From the NCBI RefSeq assembly GCF_029625315.1, contig NZ_CP121110.1:3605001-3669000 (forward strand): a stretch of DNA of 64,000 nucleotides. The letters run 5' to 3'. This document shows positions 62,507 through 64,000 of this stretch, piece by piece; position 1 is the stretch's first letter, and each line of letters opens with the position of its first letter. A program made the translations under genes and the position numbers. Origin of the DNA: Flavobacterium ginsengisoli (lineage in GTDB: Bacteria; Bacteroidota; Bacteroidia; Flavobacteriales; Flavobacteriaceae). The notes below the pieces were generated by a model. It made no database searches and was not told where the DNA came from. It saw only the letters and a list, made by a program, of their open reading frames with translations.

Positions 62507-63502
62507 ATGTCTATAAAAAACATTAGATTAGAAGTAATGCAGTTTTTGGAAAAAAACGTGGATAGCTTCGTTGAACAGTATTTAATTCCAGTGGAAAAAA
62601 TTTGGCGACCGTCGGATTTCTTACCAAATTCTCAAGGAGAAAACTTCTTTGAAGAGGTAAAAGAATTACGCGAAATTGCTAAAGAACTTCCGTACGATTT
62701 CTGGGTTACGCTTGTTGGTGATACCATCACAGAAGAAGCATTGCCTACATATGAGTCATGGTTAATGGATGTAGAAGGAATAGATCAGCAAGAAGGAAGT
62801 CAAGGAAACGGCTGGGCTAAGTGGGTAAAACAATGGACTGGCGAAGAAAACCGTCACGGAGATCTTTTAAATAAATACTTGTATTTGTCTGGTCGTGTAA
62901 ATATGCGTGAAATCGAAATGACAACACAGCATCTTATCAACGACGGTTTTGATATTGGAACTGGAACTGACCCATACAAAAACTTTGTATACACTAGTTT
63001 TCAGGAATTAGCAACTTATGTTTCGCACAATAGAGTAGCTCAGATAGCTAAGAAATTTGGCGATAACAAGTTGTCTAAAATGTGTAAAATGATTGCAGGT
63101 GATGAAATGCGTCACCACCACGCATATAGCGAATTTGTTACTAGAATTTTCCAAGTTGATCCAAGCGAAATGATGTTGGCGTTTCAATACATGATGAAAC
63201 AAAAAATCGTTATGCCGGCTCACTTTTTAAGAGAATCTGGTCAAAAAATAAGCACAGCTTTCGAACAATTCTCAGATTCTGCACAACGTATTGGTGTTTA
63301 CACAGCAAACGATTATGTTGAAATCATGCAGAAATTAATCAACAAATGGGAAATTGACAAAATCACCAATTTGAATGACGAAGCAGAAAAAGCACGTGAT
63401 TACTTAATGAAATTGCCAGCACGTATGGCCAAAATCTCTGAAAGAATTGTGATTCCTAAAGAATCTCATATCTTTAAATGGGTTGAACCAGCGAGACTTT
63501 AA
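62507..63502 (+). CDS. Acyl-ACP desaturase (di-iron, DesA/fatty acid desaturase 2 family)
   Basis: A soluble di-iron enzyme that introduces a double bond into ACP-bound fatty acids. Its two iron-binding motifs are EENRHGD and DEMRHHH, with the further ligand in the family's first helix (ITEEALPTYES). It is 331 residues, normal for the family. Two terminators follow. Confidence 0.94.
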   Translation: MSIKNIRLEVMQFLEKNVDSFVEQYLIPVEKIWRPSDFLPNSQGENFFEEVKELREIAKELPYDFWVTLVGDTITEEALPTYESWLMDVEGIDQQEGSQGNGWAKWVKQWTGEENRHGDLLNKYLYLSGRVNMREIEMTTQHLINDGFDIGTGTDPYKNFVYTSFQELATYVSHNRVAQIAKKFGDNKLSKMCKMIAGDEMRHHHAYSEFVTRIFQVDPSEMMLAFQYMMKQKIVMPAHFLRESGQKISTAFEQFSDSAQRIGVYTANDYVEIMQKLINKWEIDKITNLNDEAEKARDYLMKLPARMAKISERIVIPKESHIFKWVEPARL

Positions 63503-63564
63503 ATTTTAGATTTTAGATTCCTGATTTTAGATTGGAATTTGGAATTTTTAGATTGAAATTTAAA

Positions 63565-63583
63565 AAAGCAACATTGTTGCTTT
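63565..63583 (+). terminator. Terminator-like hairpin
   Basis: AAAGCAAC pairs with GTTGCTTT with a 3-base loop; the first of two tandem hairpins after the desaturase gene. Confidence 0.6.
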
Positions 63584-63593
63584 AAAACATATT

Positions 63594-63637
63594 GTTGATT
63601 GTTGGAGAATTAAAATTTTCAACAATCAACTTTTTTT
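63594..63637 (+). terminator. Rho-independent terminator
   Basis: GTTGATTGTTG pairs perfectly with CAACAATCAAC, followed by seven T, after the desaturase gene. Confidence 0.9.
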
Positions 63638-63658
63638 GTAAAACGTAAAAACTTCTGT

Positions 63659-64000
63659 ATGAGCGATTCAGCATTGATTATTAAAACTATTGCTTTTGTT
63701 AAAGAAAAACTAAACGATGCCGAAGGTGGACACGATTGGTTTCATATAGAACGTGTTTTTAAAAATGCTCTTTTGATTGCCAAAGAAACAGAATGTGATC
63801 TTACAGTGGTGCAATTGGGTGCTTTATTGCATGATATTGCCGATAGCAAATTTCATAACGGAGATGAAACTATTGGGCCGAAAACAGCAAGAGCGTTTTT
63901 AGAAGCCGAAAATGTTTCTGAGGATATAATTGCGCATGTTGTTAATATCATTGAAAATATCTCTTATAAAGGCGGAAATTTCGAAAGAAAGTTCTCTTCG
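63659..64000 (+). CDS. HD-domain phosphohydrolase (partial, cut by window end)
   Basis: The ATG at 63659 opens a frame that runs off the window (114 codons seen). HDWFHIERVFKNALLIA and LLHDIADSKF hold the HD-superfamily metal ligands (H...HD...D), as in YedJ/YpgQ-like small HD hydrolases. The substrate is unknown. The end lies beyond the window. Confidence 0.85.
   Translation, partial: MSDSALIIKTIAFVKEKLNDAEGGHDWFHIERVFKNALLIAKETECDLTVVQLGALLHDIADSKFHNGDETIGPKTARAFLEAENVSEDIIAHVVNIIENISYKGGNFERKFSS

Noticed and set aside
1..64000. tRNA or rRNA genes
   Set aside because: No cloverleaf-like or rRNA-like sequence was recognised by eye; a covariance-model search could find what I missed.

Overview
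The window is AT-rich chromosomal DNA of a Flavobacterium close to F. johnsoniae (Bacteroidota). The main evidence is a seven-gene block that ends sprC-sprD-sprB-sprF, the gliding-adhesin operon of that genus. Supporting signs are Bacteroidota -7 promoter boxes (TAnnTTTG), no Shine-Dalgarno signals, PorP/SprF and gliding C-terminal domains, and many small lipoproteins.

Layout. 1-850: a cluster of eight parS-like palindromes separated by three tandem-repeat tracts, just upstream of mnmG. Two more good parS sites follow mnmG and two degenerate ones lie at 7.2 and 11.05 kb, so a chromosome-segregation centre probably lies here or just left of the window. 3.1-8.05 kb: a SAM methyltransferase, an OmpH-like lipoprotein, a Pif1-like helicase and a secreted protein. 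8.05-10.87 kb: a small accessory island with two lipoprotein genes (one with a JAMM-like motif) between direct repeats of the 3' end of the preceding gene. 11.1-23.6 kb: housekeeping genes (HU/SPOR protein, dprA, acyltransferase plus NTF2-like protein, LytS/LytT-type two-component system, trpS, a GxxExxY gene inside long inverted repeats, plsC-like gene, recA, thioesterase, DoxX, pol III delta'). 24.1-52.0 kb: the gliding operon, with sprB alone covering 18.3 kb. 52.2-64 kb: pgk, a LysM lytic transglycosylase, DUF4837 and DUF1579 proteins, an ElaA-type acetyltransferase, the rnpA-DUF4349-S41 protease-OmpA cluster, plsC-like and acyl-ACP desaturase genes, and a truncated HD-domain gene.

The most unusual observation concerns sequence integrity. 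At least ten otherwise ordinary genes, including pgk and trpS, are broken by single-base frameshifts. Twenty-one of these, plus none elsewhere in those genes except two deletions in sprB, are one-base insertions in a GCAGC/GCTGC pentamer (giving GCAAGC, GCGAGC, GCAGAC, GCAGCC or GCAGGC). Removing them restores full-length reading frames whose lengths are exact multiples of three. This looks like a systematic consensus error at a modified motif, not gene decay, so interrupted genes are annotated below as single full-span CDSs.

How the genes work together: SprB is the large mobile surface adhesin, SprF is the outer-membrane protein that pairs with it in type IX secretion, and SprC and SprD are partner proteins of unsettled mechanism. 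The flanking genes are mostly core maintenance functions.
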